A stretch of DNA of 6,299 nucleotides from Aquificaceae bacterium (GTDB lineage Bacteria; Aquificota; Aquificia; Aquificales; Aquificaceae), in NCBI GenBank assembly GCA_026982025.1, contig JALSHX010000023.1, positions 1-6,299 of the forward strand. Direction: 5' to 3'. A program made the position numbers and the translations under genes. Shown piece by piece: positions 1 to 5,702 of the stretch (position 1 is the stretch's first letter; every line of letters starts with the position of its first letter). A model generated the notes under the pieces. That model did not search any database and was not told the DNA's origin. It saw only the letters and a list, made by a program, of their open reading frames with translations.

Positions 1-428
1 ATACCGGCGGAACACTGAGGGTTTTCAGGGATAATTCCCAGATCTTCACCATGAAGGGCTTTGGAGGTTCATACACCACCGCTCAAATTATGGGGCTTGT
101 TGAAGACGAGGAGTCTTACATTTTCAACACAAGACCCTTCAGGCTCTACATTGACGGAGAGGTTCTCCCGGGTGTTATTAAAAACCTGACGAGTCCCGTT
201 TACAGATTTCTCAATGTTGCCAAGTACTCTGAGGGTGAGCTTTACTTTCTGGTTGTTGAGGGAGACGAAGTAAAACCGGTCAGGGTGAAAAGCAAAAAGC
301 TTGAGGAGGCGGTTCAGGCGGTCCTCACAGACGATGAGGGAACGATTCTCGTTATTACCGCGAAAAAGGGAACCCTCAGCATAAGAAACTCGGGAGAAGT
401 TTACGAGGGCACCTTGAAGGTCCGCTGA
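1..428 (+). CDS. 3' end of a beta-rich protein of unknown function (5' truncated by window edge)
   Basis: The reading frame is open from base 3 with no stop before TGA at 426-428. The codons before the first ATG (base 51) read as sensible protein ([15 protein letters not shown]), and that ATG has no Shine-Dalgarno sequence, so I treat it as internal and the gene as starting outside the window. About 141 residues are visible. They alternate short hydrophobic strands with Gly/Asp/Asn turns. [17 protein letters not shown] near the left edge resembles [18 protein letters not shown] at the C-terminus, with related segments between ([28 protein letters not shown]). This suggests a beta-propeller or other repeated-strand fold, but no family is recognised. 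No membrane segment is visible in this part. The last 28 bases overlap the end of lon on the opposite strand. The function is unknown. Confidence 0.7.
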   Translation, partial: TGGTLRVFRDNSQIFTMKGFGGSYTTAQIMGLVEDEESYIFNTRPFRLYIDGEVLPGVIKNLTSPVYRFLNVAKYSEGELYFLVVEGDEVKPVRVKSKKLEEAVQAVLTDDEGTILVITAKKGTLSIRNSGEVYEGTLKVR

Positions 429-2785
429 GAGAGGGCAATGTCAAAAACTTCGTCAAGGTGAGAGACGAAGTATATCTTCATCTTATCCCTGACATACTCG
501 GGAAGGTCCTCAAGCACCTCGTCTCTGTTCTTCTCGGGGAGAATAACCTCCACAATCCCGGCACGCTTTGCGGCAAGAATCTTCTCCTTCAATCCTCCCA
601 CCGGGAGAACCCTTCCCCTGAGAGTTATTTCACCTGTCATAGCAACATCCATTCTCACCGGAGAGTCCGTTAATAGGGAGGCAAGGGCGGTTGCAATGGC
701 AACGCCTGCCGAAGGTCCGTCCTTGGGAACCGCACCCTCGGGTACATGAATGTGTATATCAATCTCCGAAAAGAGGGACGGATCGATCCCGAGATGTTCG
801 GCGTTTGATTTTATGTAGGAGAGTGCCGCCTGAGCTGACTCTTTCATTATGTCTCCGAGAGATCCCGTAAGGAGCAGACCGCCTTTTCCCTTCATCTTTG
901 TAGCTTCAATGAACATGATTTCTCCACCCACCTCGGTCCAGGCAAGACCGGTCGCTATCCCAACGAGGGGTTCTTTTTCCTTCTCGGGCTTGTACCTTGC
1001 AACGCCGAGGAGCTTTTTAACATCCTCAGTGGAAATTACAAAGGGTCCTTCCTCACCCTTTAGCTTTCTGACCGCTATCTTCCTCAAGACCGAAGATATC
1101 TGTCTTTGAAGATTACGCACACCCGCCTCGCGGGTGTATCCCCTTATAATCTCAAGAATTGCCTGATCCTCAAACCTCACCTCCTCTTCCTTCAAGCCGT
1201 GCAGGGGGATCAGCTTGGGGATGAGGTGCTTCTGAGCTATGAAGAGCTTTTCTTCTTCCGAGTAGCCGGAAAGGTGTATAAGCTCCATTCTGTCAAGGAG
1301 AGGGGTGGGTATAGTATCCGCACGGTTTCCGGTACATATAAAAATTACTTCGGAAAGGTCAAAGGGGAGTCCCAAATAAAGGTCCGTAAAGTTCTTATTC
1401 TGCTCGGGATCGAGCACCTCAAGGAGAGCAGCGGAAGGGTCTCCCTGAAAAGAAACCGAGAGCTTGTCAATTTCGTCAAGCATGATTACGGGGTTTTTGG
1501 TTCCAGCCTGCTTTATTGCCTGAATGATTCTGCCGGGCATAGCACCCACATAGGTTCTCCTGTGGCCCCTGATCTCCGCTTCGTCCCGAATTCCTCCGAG
1601 AGCAATTCTCACAAACTTCCTTCCCAGAGCCTCCGCGATCGATCTTCCCAAGCTCGTCTTTCCCACGCCGGGCGGTCCCACAAATGCGAGGATCTGCGCC
1701 TGTGATTCCTCTTTACTCTCCGTAAGCTTCCTGACTGCAAGGTACTCAATAATTCTGTCCTTGACCTTCTCAAGGTCATAGTGGTCCCTGTCAAGGATTT
1801 CCCTTGCCCTATCAAGGTCATAGTTATCCTCGGTCCTTTTGTTCCAGGGAAGTTCTACAACCCAATCAAGCCAGGTTCTTAAAACTCCTGCTTCTGCAGA
1901 ATCGGGATGGAGACGCTCAAGGCGCTTTATTTGCTTTTCAACCTCCTTTTTGCTCTGCTCCTCAAGTCCGAGCTCCTCAAGTTTCTTTCTGTACTCTTCA
2001 ATTTCCGCCCTTCTCTCGTCCGCCTCTCCCAGCTCCTCCTGAATAGCCTTAAGCTGTTGACGCAGGTAATATTCTCTCTGCTCCTTTTCAATCTGCTCCC
2101 TTGCCTGAGTTGAGATCTGCTGTTTAACCTCAAGAATCCCCACTTCGTTGAGGAGAAACTGATGAACCCTTCGCAGTCTCTCCCTCGGGTCGGTGGTTTC
2201 AAGAACCTCCTGAGCGTCGGAGGACTTCATCTCAAGGATGGTCGCTATCAGGTCCGCAAGCCTTCCCGGGTCCTCAATTTCCCGAATGATCATCAAAATG
2301 TCGGGTATAACCTGCTTTCCCAGGGAAACAGCCTTGTCCAGCAGTTCCTTAACCGACTTTATCAGCGCCTTGTCCTCAATGGTAAGGTCTTCGTCCCCCA
2401 GCTCAGGCTCGTCAACAGGTTCCACGAGGGCGTGGTATGTATCGCCCTCCTTAACGACCTCCCTGAGGATGCCCCTCTTGATCCCCTGAACCAGAACCTT
2501 GAGCCTTCCTTCCTCAATGGGAGAAGCCCTGAGAACATGAGCAATGGTGCCGATGGTGTAGAGGTCTTCGGGAGAAGGTTCCTCCGTATCCTTACTCTTT
2601 TGGAGAGTGAGAAAGATTAACCTGTCCTCCCTTGAAGCCTGTTCAACCGCTTTTATTGAGAATTCCCTTCCCACAAATAAAGGAAGGACCATAGTGGGAA
2701 ACACCACTATGTCCCTCAGGGGCATCATCGGGTATCGTCTCGGTGTTGAAGGGACCTCGGGAACCTTCAGTAAGTCGGGATTCAC
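401..2785 (-). CDS. lon: ATP-dependent protease LonA
   Basis: This is a cytoplasmic, homo-oligomeric AAA+ serine protease that unfolds and degrades damaged and short-lived regulatory proteins. The 794 residues are close to the usual LonA length (E. coli 784). Domains in order: N-terminal substrate-binding domain about 15-210, with the characteristic [20 protein letters not shown]; coiled-coil linker about 220-295; AAA+ module about 310-590, with Walker A GPPGVGKT (370-377), Walker B VIMLDEID (433-440), sensor-1 N487, arginine finger R499 and sensor-2 R557 in GVRNLQR; protease domain about 600-780. The catalytic dyad is S692 (KDGPSAG) and K735 (GGLKEK), with the same 43-residue spacing as E. 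coli S679/K722. The start is GTG at 2783-2785, preceded 6 nt upstream by a strong AAGGAGG. No ATG or GTG lies further upstream in frame before a stop at 2822-2824. All key residues are present, so it should be active. It is divergent from thiS and convergent with the left-edge gene. Confidence 0.98.
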   Translation of the reverse strand: MNPDLLKVPEVPSTPRRYPMMPLRDIVVFPTMVLPLFVGREFSIKAVEQASREDRLIFLTLQKSKDTEEPSPEDLYTIGTIAHVLRASPIEEGRLKVLVQGIKRGILREVVKEGDTYHALVEPVDEPELGDEDLTIEDKALIKSVKELLDKAVSLGKQVIPDILMIIREIEDPGRLADLIATILEMKSSDAQEVLETTDPRERLRRVHQFLLNEVGILEVKQQISTQAREQIEKEQREYYLRQQLKAIQEELGEADERRAEIEEYRKKLEELGLEEQSKKEVEKQIKRLERLHPDSAEAGVLRTWLDWVVELPWNKRTEDNYDLDRAREILDRDHYDLEKVKDRIIEYLAVRKLTESKEESQAQILAFVGPPGVGKTSLGRSIAEALGRKFVRIALGGIRDEAEIRGHRRTYVGAMPGRIIQAIKQAGTKNPVIMLDEIDKLSVSFQGDPSAALLEVLDPEQNKNFTDLYLGLPFDLSEVIFICTGNRADTIPTPLLDRMELIHLSGYSEEEKLFIAQKHLIPKLIPLHGLKEEEVRFEDQAILEIIRGYTREAGVRNLQRQISSVLRKIAVRKLKGEEGPFVISTEDVKKLLGVARYKPEKEKEPLVGIATGLAWTEVGGEIMFIEATKMKGKGGLLLTGSLGDIMKESAQAALSYIKSNAEHLGIDPSLFSEIDIHIHVPEGAVPKDGPSAGVAIATALASLLTDSPVRMDVAMTGEITLRGRVLPVGGLKEKILAAKRAGIVEVILPEKNRDEVLEDLPEYVRDKMKIYFVSHLDEVFDIALSQRTFKVPS
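447..471. terminator. Possible terminator hairpin inside the lon 3' coding region
   Basis: An 8-bp perfect inverted repeat (ACTTCGTC / GACGAAGT) has a 9-nt loop and lies 18 nt after the stop of the left-edge gene. On the + strand it is followed by ATATCTTCATCTT, a weak U-rich tail. On the - strand TTTT follows, but that would be inside lon, before its stop. The best role is a terminator for the left-edge + strand gene. An 8-bp stem with a loop of this size is expected about once by chance in a window this long, so support is limited. Confidence 0.25.
2686..2714 (-). other. Strong inverted repeat in the early lon coding region
   Basis: CATAGTGG (2690-2697) and CCACTATG (2704-2711) form an 8-bp stem around a 6-nt loop. 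Past one bulged base (2689) the stem extends by GGA/TCC (2686-2688 with 2712-2714). In lon mRNA it covers roughly codons 24-34, encoding the conserved DIVVFPTMV segment. It may be a regulatory RNA hairpin or a coincidence of codon choice. Confidence 0.3.
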
Positions 2786-2791
2786 TCTGAG

Positions 2792-2798
2792 CCTCCTT
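2792..2798 (-). promoter_or_regulatory. Shine-Dalgarno site of lon
   Basis: On the - strand this reads AAGGAGG, a full match to the anti-Shine-Dalgarno core, 6 nt before the GTG codon at 2783-2785. It decides the lon start, because the first ATG lies 19 codons further in and the conserved N-terminal domain begins shortly after that. Confidence 0.85.
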
Positions 2799-2809
2799 AG
2801 GATAAGTAT

Positions 2810-2837
2810 ATTATATTTTTCTTATGGCCTATATAAC
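2810..2837 (-). promoter_or_regulatory. Candidate lon promoter (-10 TATAAT)
   Basis: The - strand reads TATAAT, a perfect -10 consensus, at 2815-2810. With a 16-nt spacer the -35 position (2837-2832) reads GTTATA, only 3 of 6 matches. A better -35-like TTGACG lies at 2843-2838 but is 22 nt away, outside the normal range. A start near 2803 would give a leader of about 18 nt carrying the AAGGAGG site. The promoter sits in the only non-coding DNA between lon and thiS. The AT-rich setting makes chance -10 matches likely, so the assignment rests partly on position. Confidence 0.55.
2812..2817 (+). promoter_or_regulatory. Candidate -10 element of the thiS operon
   Basis: TATATT lies here with 6 nt before the thiS ATG, so a transcript starting 7 nt downstream would begin at the A of ATG and be leaderless. 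The overlapping TATTAT (2809-2814) is an alternative that would give a leader of about 3 nt. Expected -35 positions (around 2788-2795) show no good match. This element shares bases with the lon -10 on the other strand, so the two promoters may be a single symmetric site. It is inferred from position and composition only. Confidence 0.45.
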
Positions 2838-3033
2838 CGTCAACGGTGAAAAAAAGCTGGTTGAAGGTAATCCGACTGTTAAGGATCTTCTGAGGGATAT
2901 GGGAATTGAAATACGGGAAGTGGGACTTGCGGTTGCGGTCAACGGTGAGGTAATTCCCAAATCCCTTTACGATACCAAGATCCTGCAGGAAGGCGACAGC
3001 GTTGAGATAGTCCAGCTGGTCGGTGGAGGATAA
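2824..3033 (+). CDS. thiS: Sulfur carrier protein ThiS
   Basis: This is a small ubiquitin-fold (beta-grasp) protein of 69 residues, close to the family's usual 65-70. It carries sulfur for the thiazole ring of thiamin. ThiF-type enzymes adenylate its C-terminal glycine, which becomes a thiocarboxylate, and ThiS then passes the sulfur to ThiG. Visible features are the opening strand MAYITVNGEKK, the helix TVKDLLRDMGI, the strand VGLAVAVNGEVIP, then GDSVEIVQLVGGG with the essential terminal Gly-Gly. The start is ATG at 2824. An in-frame TAA at 2803-2805 and no alternative ATG, GTG or TTG between them exclude a longer form. There is no Shine-Dalgarno sequence upstream (TTTTTCTT precedes the ATG), suggesting leaderless translation. 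It is first in the operon and its TAA overlaps the next ATG by one base. No thiF is visible in the window. Confidence 0.93.
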   Translation: MAYITVNGEKKLVEGNPTVKDLLRDMGIEIREVGLAVAVNGEVIPKSLYDTKILQEGDSVEIVQLVGGG

Positions 3034-3037
3034 TGAA
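3024..3037 (+). repeat. Left imperfect direct repeat bounding the Uma2 gene
   Basis: TGGAGGATAATGAA spans the thiS stop and the Uma2 start. It matches 3576-3588 except for one extra A. It includes a Shine-Dalgarno core, a stop codon and an ATG, so selection for a standard gene junction could also produce the likeness. Confidence 0.55.
3025..3029 (+). promoter_or_regulatory. Shine-Dalgarno site of the Uma2 gene, inside the thiS Gly codons
   Basis: GGAGG lies 3 nt before ATG 3033 (GGTGG at 3022-3026 is a second option). The bases belong to the GGT GGA GGA codons for the functional C-terminal glycines of ThiS. The 3-nt spacing is short, so terminating ribosomes at the overlapping TAATG probably help by re-initiation. 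Confidence 0.6.
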
Positions 3038-3584
3038 GGTCAGAATACTTCCTTACTATACTGTTTCTGAATGGGAAACCTGGGAGGGAAAGTGGGAGCT
3101 TATTGACGGCGTTCCCTTTGCCATGTCTCCCTTACCCACTCCCAAGCATCAGATCATCTCAACCAACATTTGCAGGTTTCTGGCGGAGGAGCTTAAAAAC
3201 TGTGATAAATGCATTTGTATTAACTCAATTGATTGGGTGGTTTCGGAGGATACGGTCCTTGAACCCGACAACGTGATAATTTGCTCCGAAGACCTTGAAA
3301 AGGACCTCTTCTCAAAGAAGAGGCTTGAATTTCCGCCGAGGGTGATCTTTGAAATTCTTTCCCCTTCAATGAAAGAGAAGGACAGGATAACGAAATTTGA
3401 AATATACGAGAAGCAAGGGGTGGATTACTATGTCATCATAGACCCCGACACCAAAGAGGTTGAGATATACAAAAACAGTTCTAAGTCCTACTCCCTTGTA
3501 GAGGTTTTGAGCGGTGAAGGAGAGTACACCTTTGACCTCGGGCATTGCAAGCCTAAATTGAATTTTTCACAAATCTGGAGGTAA
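3033..3584 (+). CDS. Uma2-family (DUF820) PD-(D/E)XK-like nuclease
   Basis: The 183 residues match the Uma2 family, which has a restriction-endonuclease-like fold and is mostly uncharacterised. Landmarks in order: WELIDG (21-26, with E22), a PKHQ segment (37-40), VLEPDN (75-80, candidate metal-binding D79), [12 protein letters not shown] (101-112, candidate E107), then [22 protein letters not shown] (117-138) with K121, Y125 and D137. The canonical ExK lysine is absent (E107 is followed by I-L), as is usual in this family. The lysine is probably supplied from elsewhere, perhaps K121 (inference). There are six cysteines, three of them as C57-x2-C60-x-C62. The ATG overlaps the thiS stop as TAATG. 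The gene splits thiS from thiG, has no obvious thiamin role, and is bounded by imperfect direct repeats. The family call is firm; activity and target are unknown. Confidence 0.87.
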   Translation: MKVRILPYYTVSEWETWEGKWELIDGVPFAMSPLPTPKHQIISTNICRFLAEELKNCDKCICINSIDWVVSEDTVLEPDNVIICSEDLEKDLFSKKRLEFPPRVIFEILSPSMKEKDRITKFEIYEKQGVDYYVIIDPDTKEVEIYKNSSKSYSLVEVLSGEGEYTFDLGHCKPKLNFSQIWR

Positions 3585-3588
3585 TGAA
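3576..3588 (+). repeat. Right imperfect direct repeat bounding the Uma2 gene
   Basis: TGGAGGTAATGAA spans the Uma2 stop and ends directly before the thiG ATG at 3589. It matches 3024-3037 with one base deleted. A crossover within TAATGAA would remove 551 bp and join the intact thiS stop to the thiG start. Confidence 0.55.
3577..3581 (+). promoter_or_regulatory. Shine-Dalgarno site of thiG
   Basis: GGAGG lies 7 nt before the thiG ATG at 3589. An earlier ATG at 3584-3586 runs into TGA after one codon, so 3589 is the only useful start at this site. Confidence 0.75.
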
Positions 3589-4392
3589 ATGACCGACTAC
3601 GAGAAACTTCTCAACGAGGATGTTTTTGAAATCGCCGGGAGGCGGTTCAGGTCAAGGCTTATAATAGGCTCGGGAAAGTTTAAAAGTTTTCAGGAGAACA
3701 AGGAAGTCCTTGAGGCTTCAGGGGCAGAAATTATTACGGTAGCGGTCAGGAGGGTCAACATTACCGACCCCACAAAAGAAAATCTCCTTGATTACATAGA
3801 CCCAAAAAAGTACCTGATCCTTCCCAATACAGCGGGTTGCTACACGGCGGAGGAAGCCATTAAAACCGCAATGCTGGCAAGGGAAGCAACGGGAATAAAC
3901 TGGATAAAGCTTGAGGTTATAGGAGATCAGAAAACCCTTCTGCCTGACATGGAGCAAACCCTTAAAGCTGCAGAAATACTCGTTAAGGAAGGGTTTGTGG
4001 TGCTTCCCTATGTCTTTGACGATCCTGTTTACGCAAAGAAGTTTGAGGACATCGGATGTGCGGCGGTGATGCCTCTTGCCGCTCCCATTGGTTCGGGTCT
4101 GGGACTTCAGAACCCGTACAACATAATCTTCATAAGGGAGGCGGTAAGCGTTCCCGTCATAGTTGATGCGGGAATCGGAAGTGCCTCCGACATACCGCCC
4201 GTAATGGAGCTCGGGGCGGATGCAATTCTCACTAATACAGCCCTTGCGGAGGCAAAGGACCCCATTAAAATGGCTGTTGCAATGAAGTACGCAACAATAG
4301 CAGGCAGGCTCGCCTATCTTGCTGGAAGAATGGAAAAGAGAACTTACGCGGTTCCCTCATCACCCACAAAGGGAATTCCCTACAAGTCCTGA
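3589..4392 (+). CDS. thiG: Thiazole synthase ThiG
   Basis: This cytoplasmic TIM-barrel enzyme forms the thiazole phosphate moiety of thiamin from 1-deoxy-D-xylulose 5-phosphate, dehydroglycine and the ThiS thiocarboxylate. The 267 residues are slightly longer than the usual 255-260 because of an N-terminal extension ([11 protein letters not shown]). [12 protein letters not shown] (20-31) opens the barrel. K107 in WIKLEV is the expected Schiff-base lysine, with E109 and D193 in IVDAGIG. These correspond to B. subtilis K96, E98 and D182 with a constant offset of 11. Also visible are [12 protein letters not shown] (79-90) and the phosphate-binding glycine-rich stretch [12 protein letters not shown] (161-172). 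It lies 4 bp after the Uma2 gene and 2 bp before the heme gene. No thiH or thiO for dehydroglycine supply is present in the window. Confidence 0.97.
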   Translation: MTDYEKLLNEDVFEIAGRRFRSRLIIGSGKFKSFQENKEVLEASGAEIITVAVRRVNITDPTKENLLDYIDPKKYLILPNTAGCYTAEEAIKTAMLAREATGINWIKLEVIGDQKTLLPDMEQTLKAAEILVKEGFVVLPYVFDDPVYAKKFEDIGCAAVMPLAAPIGSGLGLQNPYNIIFIREAVSVPVIVDAGIGSASDIPPVMELGADAILTNTALAEAKDPIKMAVAMKYATIAGRLAYLAGRMEKRTYAVPSSPTKGIPYKS

Positions 4393-4394
4393 AA

Positions 4395-5702
4395 ATGGAG
4401 CAGGTGGTAATAATTGGATCGGGGATCTCCGGGCTATCAACCGCCTTCAGACTAAGAAAGGAGGGAGTAAAGCCCGTTATCTTTGAAAAAGAGGAAGAAA
4501 TAGGTGGAAACATAAAGACGGTCAAGGAAGGATCCTACATCCTTGAGCTGGGTCCACAGACTGTCCTTGCGGATTCAGAAGTCAGAGAATTTATGAGAGA
4601 TGCGGGTCTTGAACCGCTGGAGGCAAAGCCTGAATCAAAAAACAGATACATTTACAGGGATGGAAGGCTCATTCCCCTTCCCATGAATCCCTTGAGCTTT
4701 TTAACTAGTCCCCTTATATCATTTGGAGCAAAGCTGAGGGTCCTCAGGGAACCGTGGGCTCCCCCGCCTTTTAAAAGTGAGGAAACCATAGGCGATTTCG
4801 TCAGGAGGAGGCTCGGTGAAGAGTTCCTAACATACATTGTGGGTCCCTTCGTCTCTGGAGTTTACGCCGGCGATCCGGATCAACTCTCTGTAAAGTACGC
4901 AACAAGGAAGATTTACCAGCTTGAGAGGGAACACGGGTCTTTGATTAAAGGAGCCATAAAGAAAAAAGCCATCGGTCCGGGAGGAAAGCTCGTCTCCTTC
5001 AAGGAGGGTCTGTTTACCTTGGTCAGGAATCTTGCCAAGGACATTGAGGTCAAATTGCAAAATGTGGTTCTCAGGATAAGGAGAAAAGATGACAGGTTCA
5101 TCCTTGACACGAGAGAGGGAAAAGTTGAATGTAGGTGCCTCGTGGTATCCTCTCCCGCCTACACCGCATCTTACCTGCTAAAAGATCTCTCCTGGAGCGC
5201 CTCCCTTGAGTTTGACAAAATTGATTACGTTCCCGTAGTTGTACTTCACCTTTCTGTACCGGAGGGAACGGTTCCCGAGGGTTTCGGTTTTCTGGTGCCC
5301 AGAAACCAGAACATCCGCATTCTCGGAGTCATATTTTCTTCCAAACTGTTTGAATCAAGAGCCCCGGAAGGAAAAGATCTACTTACAGTGTACATGGGAG
5401 GTGCGACGGACAGGGAAATTCTCAACCTCTCCGACGAGGAAATTGGGGAAACAGCTCTCAGGGAACTAAAAAACATCCTCAAAACCGATAACCTTGAGAT
5501 ACTAAAAATTACCCGCTGGAAGAGGGCAATTCCCCAGTACACGCTGGGCTACGGAAAGTACCTTGAACTTGCCCGAGAAATGGAAAAAGACCATCCGGGA
5601 CTCTTTTTGACGGGAAATTACCTCGGCGGTGTTTCGGTAGCGGACTGCATAAGACACTCAAAGGAGGTGAGCGAAAGGGTGATAAGATTTCTTGAGGGAT
5701 GA
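4395..5702 (+). CDS. hemY: HemY-type protoporphyrinogen oxidase (FAD-dependent)
   Basis: This FAD enzyme of the PPOX/amine-oxidase superfamily performs the six-electron oxidation of protoporphyrinogen IX to protoporphyrin IX. The related coproporphyrinogen oxidase (CgoX) cannot be excluded from sequence alone. The 435 residues are a little shorter than B. subtilis HemY (470). Domains: N-terminal FAD-binding GxGxxG at G8/G10/G13, with the ribose-binding acid E31 (VIFEKE); LGPQTVLAD (52-60); the PPOX signature GPFVSGVYAGDPDQLSV (150-166); WKRAIPQYTLGY (375-386); and the C-terminal FAD motif GLFLTGNYLGGVSVADCI (402-419). No transmembrane helix is evident, so it is probably soluble or peripheral. 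The ATG lies 2 bp after the thiG stop with no clear Shine-Dalgarno sequence, so translation is probably coupled to thiG. The next gene overlaps its stop as ATGA. Genes of this type are sometimes labelled hemG in annotations, although it is unrelated to the flavodoxin-type HemG of E. coli. Confidence 0.92.
   Translation: MEQVVIIGSGISGLSTAFRLRKEGVKPVIFEKEEEIGGNIKTVKEGSYILELGPQTVLADSEVREFMRDAGLEPLEAKPESKNRYIYRDGRLIPLPMNPLSFLTSPLISFGAKLRVLREPWAPPPFKSEETIGDFVRRRLGEEFLTYIVGPFVSGVYAGDPDQLSVKYATRKIYQLEREHGSLIKGAIKKKAIGPGGKLVSFKEGLFTLVRNLAKDIEVKLQNVVLRIRRKDDRFILDTREGKVECRCLVVSSPAYTASYLLKDLSWSASLEFDKIDYVPVVVLHLSVPEGTVPEGFGFLVPRNQNIRILGVIFSSKLFESRAPEGKDLLTVYMGGATDREILNLSDEEIGETALRELKNILKTDNLEILKITRWKRAIPQYTLGYGKYLELAREMEKDHPGLFLTGNYLGGVSVADCIRHSKEVSERVIRFLEG

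Noticed and set aside
341..353. Small hairpin AACGA-TTC-TCGTT downstream of lon on the - strand
   Set aside because: The stem is only 5 bp and no T-tract follows on either strand, so it is not a credible lon terminator.
51..428. Left-edge gene as a complete 125-residue protein starting at ATG 51
   Set aside because: The frame continues open to the window edge with protein-like sequence matching a later repeat, and ATG 51 has no ribosome site.
1106..1705. A 199-codon open frame antisense to the lon AAA+ region
   Set aside because: It lies wholly inside lon, whose protein is complete with all motifs. The frame has no ribosome site or recognisable domain, and its length reflects codon bias of the real gene.
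1741..1830. Repeated TCAAGGTCATAG units in lon
   Set aside because: They encode two YDL-(D/E) segments normal to this region of LonA, so this is a protein-level likeness rather than a DNA repeat element.
3033..3584. Foreign base composition of the Uma2 gene
   Set aside because: Hand counts of 60-base lines gave 23, 26 and 23 G+C in this gene against 26 and 30 in thiG. The difference is too small and patchy to claim transfer.
4371..4380. Perfect 10-bp palindrome GGGAATTCCC shortly before hemY
   Set aside because: It lies inside the thiG C-terminal codons with no loop for an RNA hairpin and no second copy, so there is nothing to support an operator.
5286..5307. Inverted repeat TTTCTGG / CCAGAAA with a 3-nt loop inside hemY
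   Set aside because: It is mid-gene with no U-rich tail. A 7-bp stem is expected by chance in this length.
5246..5542. A 98-codon antisense frame, and another at 5509-5874, over hemY and the secreted-protein gene
   Set aside because: They are shadows of well-supported + strand genes and contain Ser/Arg-rich, low-information protein.
4395..5702. FAD oxidase next to thiG read as a glycine oxidase (ThiO) for thiazole synthesis
   Set aside because: The GPFVSGVYAGDPDQLSV signature and the C-terminal GNYLGGVSVADC motif are those of protoporphyrinogen oxidases, not of ThiO in the D-amino-acid oxidase family.
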